Shown here: in pieces, positions 6,732 through 15,541 of the stretch
Position numbering within the stretch: position 1 is the first letter of the stretch
How the letters are laid out: each line of letters opens with the position of its first letter
Source: Desulfolinea sp050305405
GTDB taxonomy: Bacteria > Chloroflexota > Anaerolineae > Anaerolineales > Villigracilaceae
Length of the DNA stretch: 64,000 nt
NCBI GenBank assembly: GCA_050305405.1
Contig: JBNLFG010000001.1
Location: 186,001 to 250,000 of the forward strand
Direction of reading: 5' to 3'
Made by a program: the position numbers and the translations under genes
The notes under the pieces: model-generated
What the model was told of the DNA's origin: nothing
Databases searched by the model: none
Seen by the model: only the letters and a program-made list of their open reading frames with translations

Positions 6732-8795
6732 TTACTCTTCTTCTTCAGCAGATTTCGCAGCAGCGATAACCTGCTCGGCAACATGCGAAGGCACAACATC
6801 GTAGGCGTCGAACTCCATTGTAAAGTAGCCACGACCACCAGTGATGGAGCGAAGCTGACTAGTATAGTTCATCATCTCCGCCAAAGGCACCGTAGCAATA
6901 ACAACGGTGGAGCCACGCTCCGATTCAGTCCCTTGAACACGTCCACGGCGGGTGCTGAGATCGCCCATCACATCGCCCATATTCGCATCGGGAATGGAGA
7001 TGCGCGCACGCATGATCGGCTCAAAGAGTACGGGGCCTGCGTCTTTAACCGCAGCTTTGAAAGCGCCGCGCGCAGCAGATTCAAAAGCAACTGGCTTGGA
7101 ATCAACAGGATGTTCCTTACCATCAAAAACAGAAACTTTAATATTCTGCATCGGATAACCCGCAATTGCACCGTCTTTCATCACACTCAAGATACCTTTG
7201 CGAATAGCTGGCTCATATGACTGAGAAACTGCGCCACCAAAAACATCCCAACTCAACTCAAAATCACCTTCCGGGTAATTATCGATAGTGATATGGACTT
7301 CGCCAAATTGTCCGGAGCCACCACTCTGTTTTTTGTGGCGATAAGAAGCAGTTGCTTTCTTGGTGATACCTTCACGATAAGGTACGCGCGGCTCTTCAGT
7401 ATCCAAACCAACTTGCAATTTTGATTCTGCGCGACGGATCGCCACATCGATGTGTTGGTTGCCCATGCCCTTCAAAATGGTTTGGCGAGTAGCTTTCTCG
7501 TTGTACCAATCAAGAGTCATGTCTTCTTCGCAGAGACGGGTCAGCGTCGGAGAGATTTTTGCAGCGTCAGCCTGCGTCTTTGGAATGATAGCAACGCGAT
7601 AAAGACCTGTCGGATATTCCGGTACGGGTAAAGTCAGCGGATGACCGTTGGAGCAGAAAGTGTCACCAGTAGCAGTTTCACTCAGCTTCGGCACATTAGC
7701 AATATCACCAGCGTGAATAACACCAACACCAATCTGATCTTTACCTCTGGGTATATTCACAGAACCAAAGCGTTCTTCGATATTTTTGTTTTGGTTCCAA
7801 ATACGGCTATCAGCCGAGATACTACCGGAGTAAACACGGAAGAATGTCTGCTTACCAACGAAGGGATCAGCAGTGGTCTTCCAGACATACGCAGCCAACG
7901 GGCCAGTATCAGAAGCCGTCAGTTCTTCTTCACCTTTCGCGCCCTGCGCCACAACGGCAGGACATTCAGCAGGAGAAGGCATCAGCTTCACAAATGCGTC
8001 CAAAACGGGCCCCACTGCAATTTCGTTACCGGTCGCCGCGACGAGGACGGGCACAAAATCTCCAGCCAGAATCGTCTTCTTCAATCCACGGGCGATTTCG
8101 GCATCACTCAACTCTTCGCCTTCGAAATATTTTTCGAGCAGCGCGTCATCACCTTCGGCAGCAGCTTCGATCAATTCCATACGTGCTTCTTCAGCAGCAT
8201 CTGCGTATTCAGCCGGAATATCAACGGCTGTTTTACCATCGCCTTCATAAGCTTTATTGCCCAGAAGATCAATCACACCTTTGAAATCGCCGCGCTCGCC
8301 CCACGGGAGCTGCAACTTGATCAAACGAGCTTCAGAAAGAGCTTCAATGGATGCCAGCACCTTTTCAAAGTTCGCATTATCACGATCCATTTTGTTGACG
8401 ATAACAAAACGCGGCAACTTGAATGCATCACAATAACGCCATGCGATCTCAGTACCAACTTCAACACCGGCAACAGAATCCAACAAGACAGCCGCGCCAT
8501 CAGAAACACTTAAGGCAGAAATTACTTCACCGACAAAGTCAGTGTAGCCTGGAGCATCAAGAATATTCAGCTTGTTGTTTTTATGTTCAATCGGGAGAAC
8601 GCTGGTGTATAGCGAAAGTTTACGGCGAATTTCTTCATCATCAAAATCTGAGGCGGTTGTGCCGTCTTCAACCTTCCCCAGACGGGTTGTGGCACCACTG
8701 AAATGTAAAAACGCTTCAGCCATCATCGTTTTGCCAGTGCTACCATGACCAATCAAAGCAATATTGCGGATAAACTCGGTGGTATACTCTTTCAT
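6732..8795 (-). CDS. Elongation factor G-like translational GTPase (EF-G paralogue)
   Basis: A 687-residue GTPase with all EF-G domains. G1 reads GHGSTGKT instead of the usual AHIDAGKTT, G3 is DAPGYTDF and G4 is NKMDRD. The GTPase domain is followed by domain II and by the domain IV-V segments TASYRHKKQSGGSGQFGEV and the C-terminal GRGYFTMEFDAYDVVP. The altered P-loop and switch I (TTASDFDDEE) mark the EF-G-2/FusA-like paralogue group rather than the main translocase, so it may serve ribosome recycling or a stress role. No str-operon genes are nearby. It has a clear own promoter at 8841-8869. The C-terminus ends in an acidic Glu run. Confidence 0.88.
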   Translation of the reverse strand: MKEYTTEFIRNIALIGHGSTGKTMMAEAFLHFSGATTRLGKVEDGTTASDFDDEEIRRKLSLYTSVLPIEHKNNKLNILDAPGYTDFVGEVISALSVSDGAAVLLDSVAGVEVGTEIAWRYCDAFKLPRFVIVNKMDRDNANFEKVLASIEALSEARLIKLQLPWGERGDFKGVIDLLGNKAYEGDGKTAVDIPAEYADAAEEARMELIEAAAEGDDALLEKYFEGEELSDAEIARGLKKTILAGDFVPVLVAATGNEIAVGPVLDAFVKLMPSPAECPAVVAQGAKGEEELTASDTGPLAAYVWKTTADPFVGKQTFFRVYSGSISADSRIWNQNKNIEERFGSVNIPRGKDQIGVGVIHAGDIANVPKLSETATGDTFCSNGHPLTLPVPEYPTGLYRVAIIPKTQADAAKISPTLTRLCEEDMTLDWYNEKATRQTILKGMGNQHIDVAIRRAESKLQVGLDTEEPRVPYREGITKKATASYRHKKQSGGSGQFGEVHITIDNYPEGDFELSWDVFGGAVSQSYEPAIRKGILSVMKDGAIAGYPMQNIKVSVFDGKEHPVDSKPVAFESAARGAFKAAVKDAGPVLFEPIMRARISIPDANMGDVMGDLSTRRGRVQGTESERGSTVVIATVPLAEMMNYTSQLRSITGGRGYFTMEFDAYDVVPSHVAEQVIAAAKSAEEEE

Positions 8796-8840
8796 CTAAT
8801 TGGACCCTTCTTAGGTTTGGGATGTAAAACAGACCGCATG

Positions 8841-8869
8841 ATTGTAAGAGAATACGGTTGAAATGTCAA
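8841..8869 (-). promoter_or_regulatory. Promoter of the EF-G paralogue
   Basis: Read on the minus strand, TTGACA (8864-8869) and TACAAT (8841-8846) are 17 bp apart. The leader is about 40 nt. The box overlaps the ATG at 8863 of the divergent frame, which argues against that ATG as a start. Confidence 0.7.
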
Positions 8870-8928
8870 AGTGCGGAATGTCATCTTCTACCCTTTCATT
8901 CTCACCTATTCCCCCCCGTTTAAACTTC

Positions 8929-9489
8929 ATGAATCACTTTACCAGCAACCTAAAATACCTCGGTAAACCACCTTGGGACAGTGGCAAAACCCCGCCGGAA
9001 TTACTCGAGTTCATCGCCCAACATCCTGCCGGGCGCGCCATTGATCTCGGTTGTGGCACAGGCACAAACGTGCTCACCCTCGCCCAACACGGCTGGGACA
9101 CAACCGGCGTGGATGTCGCCTTCCTGGCACTCCGAAAAGCCCGCCAGAAAGCGAAAGTGGCCAACGTCCAAGCACAATTCAAACTCCGTGATGTTAGCAA
9201 GCTGCGTGGCATACGCGGCCCATTTGACCTTGCCCTCGATATGGGCTGCTTTCACAATCTTTTTGAGAAACAGCAGGATTATCTCGCCCGACTGGACGAA
9301 ATCCTGACCCCAGGCGGATACTGGCTCCTCTACGCTCACCTACTCCCCGCTGACGGGACACCCGCCACCCATGGGCTTGCTCCCGCTGATCTAGAATCTG
9401 CCCGATCCCGATTTAATCTCATCTGGCGCAAAGACTCGCTAGACAAAATCGGTCGCGATTCAGTTTGGGCGCTATTTCAAAAGAAATAA
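8929..9489 (+). CDS. Class I SAM-dependent methyltransferase
   Basis: A 186-residue protein. Motif I is AIDLGCGTGTNVL, preceded by the GKPPWDSGKTPPELLEF entry seen in TehB/thiopurine-methyltransferase-like proteins. The acidic motif II is TGVDVA and motif IV is FDLALDMGCFHNL. The start at 8929 fits the usual beginning of the fold. An ATG at 8863 adds 22 low-complexity residues and lies inside the EF-G promoter -35 box. No clear ribosome binding site precedes either. Substrate unknown. Confidence 0.8.
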   Translation: MNHFTSNLKYLGKPPWDSGKTPPELLEFIAQHPAGRAIDLGCGTGTNVLTLAQHGWDTTGVDVAFLALRKARQKAKVANVQAQFKLRDVSKLRGIRGPFDLALDMGCFHNLFEKQQDYLARLDEILTPGGYWLLYAHLLPADGTPATHGLAPADLESARSRFNLIWRKDSLDKIGRDSVWALFQKK

Positions 9490-9503
9490 CTACCCCCGCT
9501 ACC

Positions 9504-9536
9504 AGACAACAAAAGTCTTAAAGACTTTTGTTGTCT
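9504..9536 (+). terminator. Long perfect hairpin after the methyltransferase
   Basis: Two 16-bp arms (9504-9519, 9521-9536) are separated by one base; the practical loop is TTAAA. No strong T run follows. It belongs to a set of similar long-arm palindromes in the window and may be a terminator or a small dispersed repeat. Confidence 0.6.
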
Positions 9537-9558
9537 ACCTCTTTATCGGTACATATTC

Positions 9559-10491
9559 ATGCCCCTACTCTTCCTCTTCCTCGACGGCGTCGGTCTCGGC
9601 GCCAATGACCCCGAAATTAATCCCTTCGCGCGCGCGGAAATGCCAACCCTGCGCACCTTACTCGGCGACCAACCCCTCGTCGCCGACACGCCCCCCTATC
9701 ACGGCGAGCACGCCAGCCTTTTAGCGCTCGACGCCACCCTCGGTGTAGACGGGATGCCCCAATCCGCGACAGGACAAGCGACACTGCTAACGGGCATCAA
9801 TGTCCCAAATGAAATCGGCTATCACTACGGCCCCAAACCGAATGCCGATGTTCGACGCTTTTTATCGAAGGGAGAAAATGGGCTGGGCGAAACCATCTTC
9901 TCATGGATACGCGCAAAAAACAAAAGCGCCGCCCTCCTGAGCGCCTACCCGGACGGCTATTTCAAAGGCATCAACTCCAGGAAACGGATTTACTCAGCTA
10001 TCCCCCTTGCGGTCACACAGGCAGGCTTTCCCCTTTTTACCGCAGAAGATATCTATGCCGGACGCGCCCTCTCCGCAGGCTTTACGGGCAAGGCCTGGCG
10101 CGAGATGCTCAAAGACGAGAAAGCGCCCCTCTACTCCCCCGAAGAAGCAGGCGCAAAACTGGCCAAACTTGCTTGCCAATATGACTTTTCCTTCTTCGAA
10201 TACTGGGCCAGCGACTATGCCGGTCATAAACAAGATATGGATTGGGCAATCTCCCAACTCAAAACCCTCGATGGTGTTCTAAAAGGCTTGCTCGATACCA
10301 TGCCCGATGACCTGCTCGTCCTAATCACATCTGATCATGGAAATATGGAAGACCTCGGCACACGAAGACACACAGATGTGAAAGTGCCCTGTTTGTTATT
10401 GGGGAAAAAAGAAACGAGAAAAAAGTTTACAGGGGATGATTTGAAAAACTTGGCTGATATTACACCTGCGATAAAAAGCTTTCTGCAGTAA
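9559..10491 (+). CDS. Metalloenzyme of the alkaline phosphatase/iPGM superfamily
   Basis: A 310-residue protein. The metal-binding start is LFLDGVGLGAND. The nucleophile region is QSATGQATLLTG (about residue 74). The later ligands are ASDYAGHKQDMDW and ITSDHGNMED. This is the catalytic core of the cofactor-independent phosphoglycerate mutase superfamily, but at 310 residues it lacks room for the full second domain of iPGM. It is therefore a phosphatase or mutase of unknown substrate. It stands alone between the hairpin at 9504-9536 and the rnhA promoter. Confidence 0.78.
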   Translation: MPLLFLFLDGVGLGANDPEINPFARAEMPTLRTLLGDQPLVADTPPYHGEHASLLALDATLGVDGMPQSATGQATLLTGINVPNEIGYHYGPKPNADVRRFLSKGENGLGETIFSWIRAKNKSAALLSAYPDGYFKGINSRKRIYSAIPLAVTQAGFPLFTAEDIYAGRALSAGFTGKAWREMLKDEKAPLYSPEEAGAKLAKLACQYDFSFFEYWASDYAGHKQDMDWAISQLKTLDGVLKGLLDTMPDDLLVLITSDHGNMEDLGTRRHTDVKVPCLLLGKKETRKKFTGDDLKNLADITPAIKSFLQ

Positions 10492-10518
10492 CCTTGGAGA
10501 CATTTCCCTACCGAACGG

Positions 10519-10547
10519 TTGGTAGATTTTGCGTTTTACGATATAAT
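10519..10547 (+). promoter_or_regulatory. Promoter giving a leaderless rnhA transcript
   Basis: TTGGTA (10519-10524), a 17-bp spacer, then TATAAT (10542-10547). The ATG at 10555 begins 7 nt after the -10 box, where transcription should start. No Shine-Dalgarno sequence is present. Confidence 0.75.
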
Positions 10548-10554
10548 CACGCAT

Positions 10555-11319
10555 ATGGGTAAAAAGCAGAAAAAGCAGTACTATGTCGTCGTCAAAGGAC
10601 ACTCACCCGGTCTGTATAAAACCTGGTTCGGCGACGATGGTGCTGCAAAACAAGTCGAAGCTTACCCACAGGCACTTTACAAAGGCTTTTACACACTGGA
10701 ACAAGCCACCGACTGGCTTCGAGAGTTAGGCCCTGAAAAACTACGCACCTACGCCCCCAATCTACTTCTGCACCTTGAAAATGCACCTACTAAAAGCACA
10801 GCGGACCCCGTCCAAGCCCTGCTCGACCAAGGCAAGGTCGTCATCTACACGGATGGCAGTTCGCTTGGCAATCCAGGCAAAGGCGGTTACGGCGTGGTTA
10901 TCCGCAACGACGATCAAATCAGTGAGCTTTCAGCCGGTTATTTTGAAACAACCAACAACCGCATGGAAATGATGGCTTGTATCGTCGCCTTAAAGTCGCT
11001 CAAAAAAAATAGCGACGTGGTCATCTTCAGCGACTCGAAATATATCGTTGATGCGGTCACCAAAGGCAGCGCCGACCGCTGGAAAGCCAACCGTTGGCTC
11101 AAAAGTGACCGTAAAAAGATCGCCAACATCGATTTATGGAAAGAACTGCTCACGCTCTGCGATGAACACAAAGTCGAATTCCGCTGGGTGCGCGGGCATT
11201 TCACCGATGCCAACAACGAACGCTGCGATCAACTCGCCAATGTTGCGGCGAGATCGAAAAATCTCAAACACGACACAGGGTATTTCAGCAGCGACGAAAA
11301 ACAAACATCCATGTTTTAA
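10555..11319 (+). CDS. rnhA: Ribonuclease HI with N-terminal hybrid-binding domain
   Basis: A 254-residue protein. Residues 6-52 form the viroplasmin/RNase H1 N-terminal domain that binds RNA:DNA hybrids (YYVVVKGHSPGLYKTW, then ALYKGFYTLEQATDWL). Residues 96-240 are RNase H with the acidic centre in IYTDGSSLGNPG (Asp), NNRMEMMA (Glu), IFSDSKYIV (Asp) and HFTDANNERCDQLAN (His/Asp). It cleaves the RNA strand of RNA:DNA hybrids in replication and repair. The start is set by the promoter 7 nt upstream rather than by a ribosome binding site; the longer frame from 10519 would begin inside the -35 box. Confidence 0.93.
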   Translation: MGKKQKKQYYVVVKGHSPGLYKTWFGDDGAAKQVEAYPQALYKGFYTLEQATDWLRELGPEKLRTYAPNLLLHLENAPTKSTADPVQALLDQGKVVIYTDGSSLGNPGKGGYGVVIRNDDQISELSAGYFETTNNRMEMMACIVALKSLKKNSDVVIFSDSKYIVDAVTKGSADRWKANRWLKSDRKKIANIDLWKELLTLCDEHKVEFRWVRGHFTDANNERCDQLANVAARSKNLKHDTGYFSSDEKQTSMF

Positions 11320-11370
11320 CCTTTCAACGTTAAAACATTCTAACTTTCCAACCAATAAAGGAGGAGCACC

Positions 11371-12129
11371 TTGAAAATCGTAGTATGTGTCAAAGTAGTG
11401 CCAGACTCTGCTGCTACCCTCAGCGCAGAGAATGGACAAGCCTCCTGGGGCGATGCACCATTGGTCATCAATCCCTGGGACGAGTATGCTGTTGAGGCAG
11501 CGCTCAATGTCGGTGGCGATGTCACCGTCATCACCATCGGCGATGAAACGGCCAAAGAAGCCACCAAGCATGCCCTTGCCATGGGCTGCAAGGAAGCCAT
11601 CATCATCTCTGACCCCGCGCTCGCAGATATGGATACACAGGGCGCCGCCAAAGTGCTCGCCGCTGCCATCCAAAAAGTTGGCGATGTCGATATGGCATTC
11701 TTCGGCAAACAAGCCATCGACGGCGATGCGGGCATCACGCCTGCGCAAACTGCGCGCGTGCTTGGCTGGTCCGCACTCACTCTTGCGGCATCCGTTAATG
11801 TTGACGGTAGCAAGGTGACAGTCGAGCGTGCCGTCGAAGAAGGTCGTCAGACTGTCAGCGCCGAGCTTCCCGCTGTCTTCAGCCTGGTCAAGGAGTATGG
11901 CGAACCGCGCTATCCCTCCTTCATGGGCATCCGCAAAGCCTCCCGTGCCACCGTCCCCGTTTGGACGCTGGCAGACCTCGGCATCGAAGCTCCCGCCCCC
12001 GTTGTTGCAGTGACCGGCATTGACAACCCGCCCGCGCGCGACGTGAGCGTGGAGATGATCGAAGGTGGCAGCCCCGCCGAGATCGCAGAAAAACTTGCCG
12101 ACAAGATCATGGCGGAGAAAATCTTATGA
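11371..12129 (+). CDS. etfB: Electron transfer flavoprotein beta subunit
   Basis: A 252-residue protein. The start is TTG, fixed by AAAGGAGGAG just upstream and by the family N-terminus MKIVVCVKVVPDS. Family segments are INPWDEYAVEAAL, FFGKQAIDGDAGITPAQTA and the recognition loop EYGEPRYPSFMGIRKASRA. With EtfA it binds FAD and AMP and carries electrons from acyl-CoA-type dehydrogenases to the quinone pool. Its stop overlaps the etfA start (ATGA). No dehydrogenase or ETF:quinone oxidoreductase gene is adjacent. Confidence 0.93.
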   Translation: MKIVVCVKVVPDSAATLSAENGQASWGDAPLVINPWDEYAVEAALNVGGDVTVITIGDETAKEATKHALAMGCKEAIIISDPALADMDTQGAAKVLAAAIQKVGDVDMAFFGKQAIDGDAGITPAQTARVLGWSALTLAASVNVDGSKVTVERAVEEGRQTVSAELPAVFSLVKEYGEPRYPSFMGIRKASRATVPVWTLADLGIEAPAPVVAVTGIDNPPARDVSVEMIEGGSPAEIAEKLADKIMAEKIL

Positions 12130-13145
12130 AAACCTGGGTATATGTTGACCACTTCAAAGGCGAAGCTGTCGCCGCATCTTGGGAAGCCATCAGTGCTGCC
12201 AAAGCGCTCGGCGGCGACGTTACTGCCGTTGTCCTCGGCGCTGGCGTAGAAGCCCTTGCGAATGCCGCATTTGAATATGGCGCGGATGAAGTCGTCCTGG
12301 GCGACAACGCTGCGCTGGTAGATTTCCGTGTAGAAAATTATGCAACCGCGCTCTCCGCGCTCGTATCGGACGCAGCCCCCGGCTTGCTTCTCTTCCCCAC
12401 CACATCCCGAGCACGTGAACTTGCGGGCATGACCGCCATCGACCTGAATACGGGTGTTTTGGTAGATGTGACCGCCCTCGAAATGGATGGCGATAAAGTC
12501 GTTGCCACGCGCCCGATCTATGCTGGCAAATTGCTCCAGAAAACCGTCTGCAACGCCAGCCCGCAGATCGTCACCCTGCGTGGACGCGCTTTCGCAAAAC
12601 CCGAAGCTACCGCAGGCGCTACAGGCACCCTCACCAAAGTGGACGTGACCGTCGGCGATGAAAAATCAACCGTCGAAGGCTATGCCGAAGCCGGTGGTGG
12701 CGTCAGCCTGACCGACGCTGCCGTGATCGTTTCTGGTGGACGTGGCGTTTCCAACCGCCCCGATCTCGAAGCCCCCGCTGGCATGAGCGACGAAGAAGCC
12801 GAAGTCTGGCGCGCCCAGCAAGGTTTTGCGCTCATCACCGATCTGGCATCAACCCTCGGCGCAGCGGTCGGCGCTTCGCGTGCCGCCGTGGATGCGAATT
12901 ACATCCCCTACGCCAATCAGGTTGGACAGACCGGCAAAGTCGTTAGCCCCGATCTTTATATTGCCAACGGCATCTCGGGCGCCATCCAGCATCTCGCCGG
13001 AATGCGCAACTCAAAGGTCATCGTCGCGATCAATAAAGACGCCGACGCCCCGATCTTCAAAGCCGCCCGCTACGGCGTGGTTGGCGATCTATTTGACATC
13101 GTCCCCGCGCTAAATGAAGCGATGAAAGCGAAGTTGGGAAAATAG
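12126..13145 (+). CDS. etfA: Electron transfer flavoprotein alpha subunit
   Basis: A 339-residue protein. The C-terminal FAD domain is clear: VSGGRGVS, LGAAVGASRAAVDAN, QVGQTGKVVSPDLYIANGIS and IVAINKDADAPIFKAARYG. It overlaps etfB by 4 bp and is translationally coupled to it. A second, diverged copy of its last 129 bp lies downstream at 13218-13346. Confidence 0.94.
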   Translation: MKTWVYVDHFKGEAVAASWEAISAAKALGGDVTAVVLGAGVEALANAAFEYGADEVVLGDNAALVDFRVENYATALSALVSDAAPGLLLFPTTSRARELAGMTAIDLNTGVLVDVTALEMDGDKVVATRPIYAGKLLQKTVCNASPQIVTLRGRAFAKPEATAGATGTLTKVDVTVGDEKSTVEGYAEAGGGVSLTDAAVIVSGGRGVSNRPDLEAPAGMSDEEAEVWRAQQGFALITDLASTLGAAVGASRAAVDANYIPYANQVGQTGKVVSPDLYIANGISGAIQHLAGMRNSKVIVAINKDADAPIFKAARYGVVGDLFDIVPALNEAMKAKLGK

Positions 13146-13174
13146 TTTTCGTTGATTAGGGATTAGAAAAAAGT

Positions 13175-13209
13175 AAACCTGACAGGTCTTGGAGACCTGT
13201 CAGGTTTTT
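13175..13209 (+). terminator. Terminator hairpin after etfBA
   Basis: Two 15-bp arms (13175-13189, 13193-13207) enclose a 3-nt loop and run into a T run. It separates etfA from the etfA-like relic. Confidence 0.75.
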
Positions 13210-13217
13210 GATTAAGA

Positions 13218-13346
13218 GTCATCGTTGTGATCAACAAAGACCTCGATGCCCCGATCTTCAAAGCCGCCCGCTACGGCGTGGTCGGTGATCTCTTCGACAT
13301 CGTCCCCGCGCTGAATGAAGCGATGAAAGCGAAGTTGGGAAAATAG
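13218..13346 (+). pseudogene. Relic of the 3' end of a second etfA
   Basis: These 129 bp match the last 43 codons of etfA (13017-13145) with no gap and end at the same stop. About eleven bases differ, nearly all at third codon positions; only two residues change (Ala to Val, Ala to Leu). That pattern means the fragment comes from an etfA homologue that diverged while functional, then lost its 5' part. It has no start or ribosome binding site. Confidence 0.8.
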
Positions 13347-13380
13347 TCGCTAGCGTTTAGGCGTCTGCTTTTTAAAAAAC

Positions 13381-13418
13381 AAAAACTTCCGAAGTTTTGA
13401 AAACTTCGGAAGTTTTTT
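13381..13418. terminator. Perfect palindrome hairpin, copy 1 of a repeated 33-bp core
   Basis: 18-bp arms (13381-13398, 13400-13417) around a single G, with T runs on both strands. It ends the minus-strand FGE-like gene. Its core 13383-13415 is identical to 36658-36690. Confidence 0.75.
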
Positions 13419-13419
13419 A

Positions 13420-14394
13420 CTATGGAACATCTGCACTGACCGCACAACGAAATCCAACCGTATTTTCAGCAACGCCTGGATGAGAAGCAAAGCGATTGCG
13501 CGCTTCTAAATAGTGGGATCTTTCAGCCCACGATCCACCCCGTTGAACACGAGATTCTCCAGACAAAGGGCCAAGAGGGTTAGTAAGCGGAGATTCCGCA
13601 TAGTATCCCCTGTCATACCAATCTGCTACCCATTCCAAAACATTCCCCGCCATATCTTGGGCACCATAAAAACTTTCGCCTTTTTCATAACTACCAACGG
13701 GAACTGTATCACCAACAAAATTTTCAAAGTCTTTATATTCCTTATAGTTGGCATAAGATTCATCAATTACATTACCCCATGGATAAACTCTTTGCCGCTC
13801 AACATCTGGATCCCAACTCGCAGCTTTTTCCCATTCCGCTTCAGTTGGCAAGCGTCGTCCAGACCATTCACAATACGCATTCGCATCATTCCAAGAAACA
13901 TGGATTACCGGGTGTTGCATCCTATCCAATATATTGCTATCAGGCCCAAATGGATGTTTCCAATTTGCCCCTTCAATTTTTTGCCATAAAAAGTCTTCAT
14001 ACACTTCTGAAACACCAGTTATTTCTGCATCCGTTTCATATCCTGTTTCAAGAACAAACTGAGAAAACATTTCGTTCGTTACTTCCGTTTGGTCAATCCA
14101 AAAAGCATCAAGATAAACCATGTGAACTGGCTCTTCATCAGACAAATAATCATGGCTTCCCATTTGAAATTCACCAACAGGAACATAAACCATAGTCATC
14201 CCATCTATATCAGAGACTCTTGGGCTAATTATGTCTGGCGCCAGCTCTCTTTGCATCGTAGCTCTTGCAAAGAAGAAAGCACCTATACAAAAAACACAAA
14301 TCAACAACGCAACTCCCAATAATACAAAAAACAAAAGAGAATTCTTATTTTTTTTATTACCTTGATCGGAATCAATGACTTTTTCATTATTCAT
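13420..14394 (-). CDS. Membrane-anchored formylglycine-generating-enzyme (SUMF1) family protein
   Basis: A 324-residue protein. One N-terminal membrane helix (about residues 20-45) anchors an extracytoplasmic FGE-sulfatase domain. Family landmarks are YVPVGEFQMGS, AFWIDQTEVTN, HPVIHVSWNDANAYCEW, RLPTEAEWEKAA, YPWGN, GNVLEWVADW, RGGSWAE and a final VGFRCA. Members either make formylglycine in sulfatases or act as ligand-binding or enzyme-like domains in bacteria; no sulfatase gene is near, so the role is open. GGAGGT precedes the ATG, and a TATAAT -10 lies at 14430-14435 on this strand. Confidence 0.85.
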   Translation of the reverse strand: MNNEKVIDSDQGNKKNKNSLLFFVLLGVALLICVFCIGAFFFARATMQRELAPDIISPRVSDIDGMTMVYVPVGEFQMGSHDYLSDEEPVHMVYLDAFWIDQTEVTNEMFSQFVLETGYETDAEITGVSEVYEDFLWQKIEGANWKHPFGPDSNILDRMQHPVIHVSWNDANAYCEWSGRRLPTEAEWEKAASWDPDVERQRVYPWGNVIDESYANYKEYKDFENFVGDTVPVGSYEKGESFYGAQDMAGNVLEWVADWYDRGYYAESPLTNPLGPLSGESRVQRGGSWAERSHYLEARNRFASHPGVAENTVGFRCAVSADVP

Positions 14395-14429
14395 AATTAC
14401 CTCCGCTTTTTATTGTTTAGAACAAAAGA

Positions 14430-14435
14430 ATTATA
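14430..14435 (-). promoter_or_regulatory. -10 box of the FGE-like gene
   Basis: TATAAT on the minus strand, about 35 nt before the start at 14394. No convincing -35 box was found. Confidence 0.4.
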
Positions 14436-14470
14436 CTTGAAACACATTTCGCTTATTCTGAAAATTCAGA

Positions 14471-14476
14471 TAAAAT
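14471..14476 (+). promoter_or_regulatory. -10 box directly before the lipoprotein start
   Basis: TAAAAT lies 6 nt before the ATG at 14483, with no ribosome binding site. The layout matches the leaderless pattern of rnhA and plsC. No good -35 was seen. Confidence 0.45.
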
Positions 14477-14482
14477 CACGCC

Positions 14483-15481
14483 ATGATGAGCAAACGACAG
14501 ATCACCTTCCTCCTTGTTTTGGCGAGCTTTTTGCTTTTCGCCTGCAGCTTTTTTGAAGAAGCCTTTTATGATGATGAATATTACAACGATGCACCCGATG
14601 ATGCAGAATCCTACGTAGATGAAGGATATGCAGAAGAGGAGGCCGTGGCAGAAGAAATCGAAACAGCTGAATCGGAAGCATTCGAAGAGCAATTTGGGGA
14701 TGCCAATCTGAGTATTGAATCCATCCCCGAGTGGGCTGATCCCGCCTTTGAAATCTTCAGCCAATATGTGGATGTCTTCGGCGTCGGCATCTATGCCACT
14801 GGCGATATTCCCGAGAACAAAGTACTCCACGCCGCAGGGGTGATGGCCCAATATCTCGACAATGACGAAGACGGCCACCCTGACGACCCCGAGGTTGTCC
14901 GCGCCCTGCAGGCCAAACGCGCAGCTATCTTCATCTTCCCGCGTCCCGACAGCCGCGCAGAAGGAGACTTCTTCGATGCGATCATCGATCAACTCGAAAG
15001 CGGCAAGCTCGCCCTGCAACCCTGCTATGGCGAAGAGATCGTTCCCAACGGCGCGGCGATGGGCGAATTTGATGCATCCCTGGAAGAGATATTCCATCTC
15101 ATTTCGAATACGGGTTACGCAACAGTCTATCCCGACATCTTTGGCGAAGAGCCGGGCAGCGCCATTGCCAATGCGATGGATGCAGCCCGCGGCGGCTACT
15201 TCGAAAACATCCCCGGATCATACCCCGCCGGAGCCTGGTTCACCTACGATGACGAAACCTGCGAATACAATTGCATGATCTCCGAATACCACTATTGGGC
15301 GATCACCTCCCTGATGGGCGGACAGGATTACTCCGGTCGCTTCGACGAGATAGGTCAAGAATGGAAGCTGAACACGCCCGAAAAGCTCCAGAGTGGTGAT
15401 CCAACCATCTACGCGCTGCTCACTGATCCGCAGTACCATCAACCAAGCATACTGCCGGATGGCAATTACCAGCCAGAATAA
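14483..15481 (+). CDS. Acidic lipoprotein of unknown function
   Basis: A 332-residue protein. A signal peptide ends in a lipobox LLFAC with Cys21, so it is probably a lipid-anchored surface protein. Residues 24-65 are strongly acidic, rich in Asp, Glu and Tyr. A calcium-binding-like acidic stretch follows (YLDNDEDGHPDDPEV). The remaining domain has a few cysteines (PCYGEE, DETCEYNCMISEYHYW) and a conserved-looking LEEIFHLISNTGYATVYP segment. I do not recognise the family. It is probably translated from a leaderless mRNA. A second ATG at 14486 is equally possible. Confidence 0.75.
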   Translation: MMSKRQITFLLVLASFLLFACSFFEEAFYDDEYYNDAPDDAESYVDEGYAEEEAVAEEIETAESEAFEEQFGDANLSIESIPEWADPAFEIFSQYVDVFGVGIYATGDIPENKVLHAAGVMAQYLDNDEDGHPDDPEVVRALQAKRAAIFIFPRPDSRAEGDFFDAIIDQLESGKLALQPCYGEEIVPNGAAMGEFDASLEEIFHLISNTGYATVYPDIFGEEPGSAIANAMDAARGGYFENIPGSYPAGAWFTYDDETCEYNCMISEYHYWAITSLMGGQDYSGRFDEIGQEWKLNTPEKLQSGDPTIYALLTDPQYHQPSILPDGNYQPE

Positions 15482-15497
15482 TTTTTGCTCTTTTGTG

Positions 15498-15526
15498 GGG
15501 GCGGGTCTGAGACCCGCCCCTTTTTT
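15498..15526 (+). terminator. Rho-independent terminator after the lipoprotein
   Basis: A 10-bp GC-rich stem (15498-15507 with 15511-15520), a 3-nt loop and six T. Confidence 0.9.
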
Positions 15527-15541
15527 ATATATGACCCCACA

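Noticed and set aside
7641..8513. 290-residue open frame opposite the EF-G paralogue
   Set aside because: It lies wholly within the EF-G coding region, has no ribosome binding site and no recognisable domain; the EF-G frame carries all family motifs.
8863..8928. Upstream ATG of the methyltransferase
   Set aside because: The 22 extra residues look random and the ATG lies inside the -35 box of the divergent EF-G promoter.
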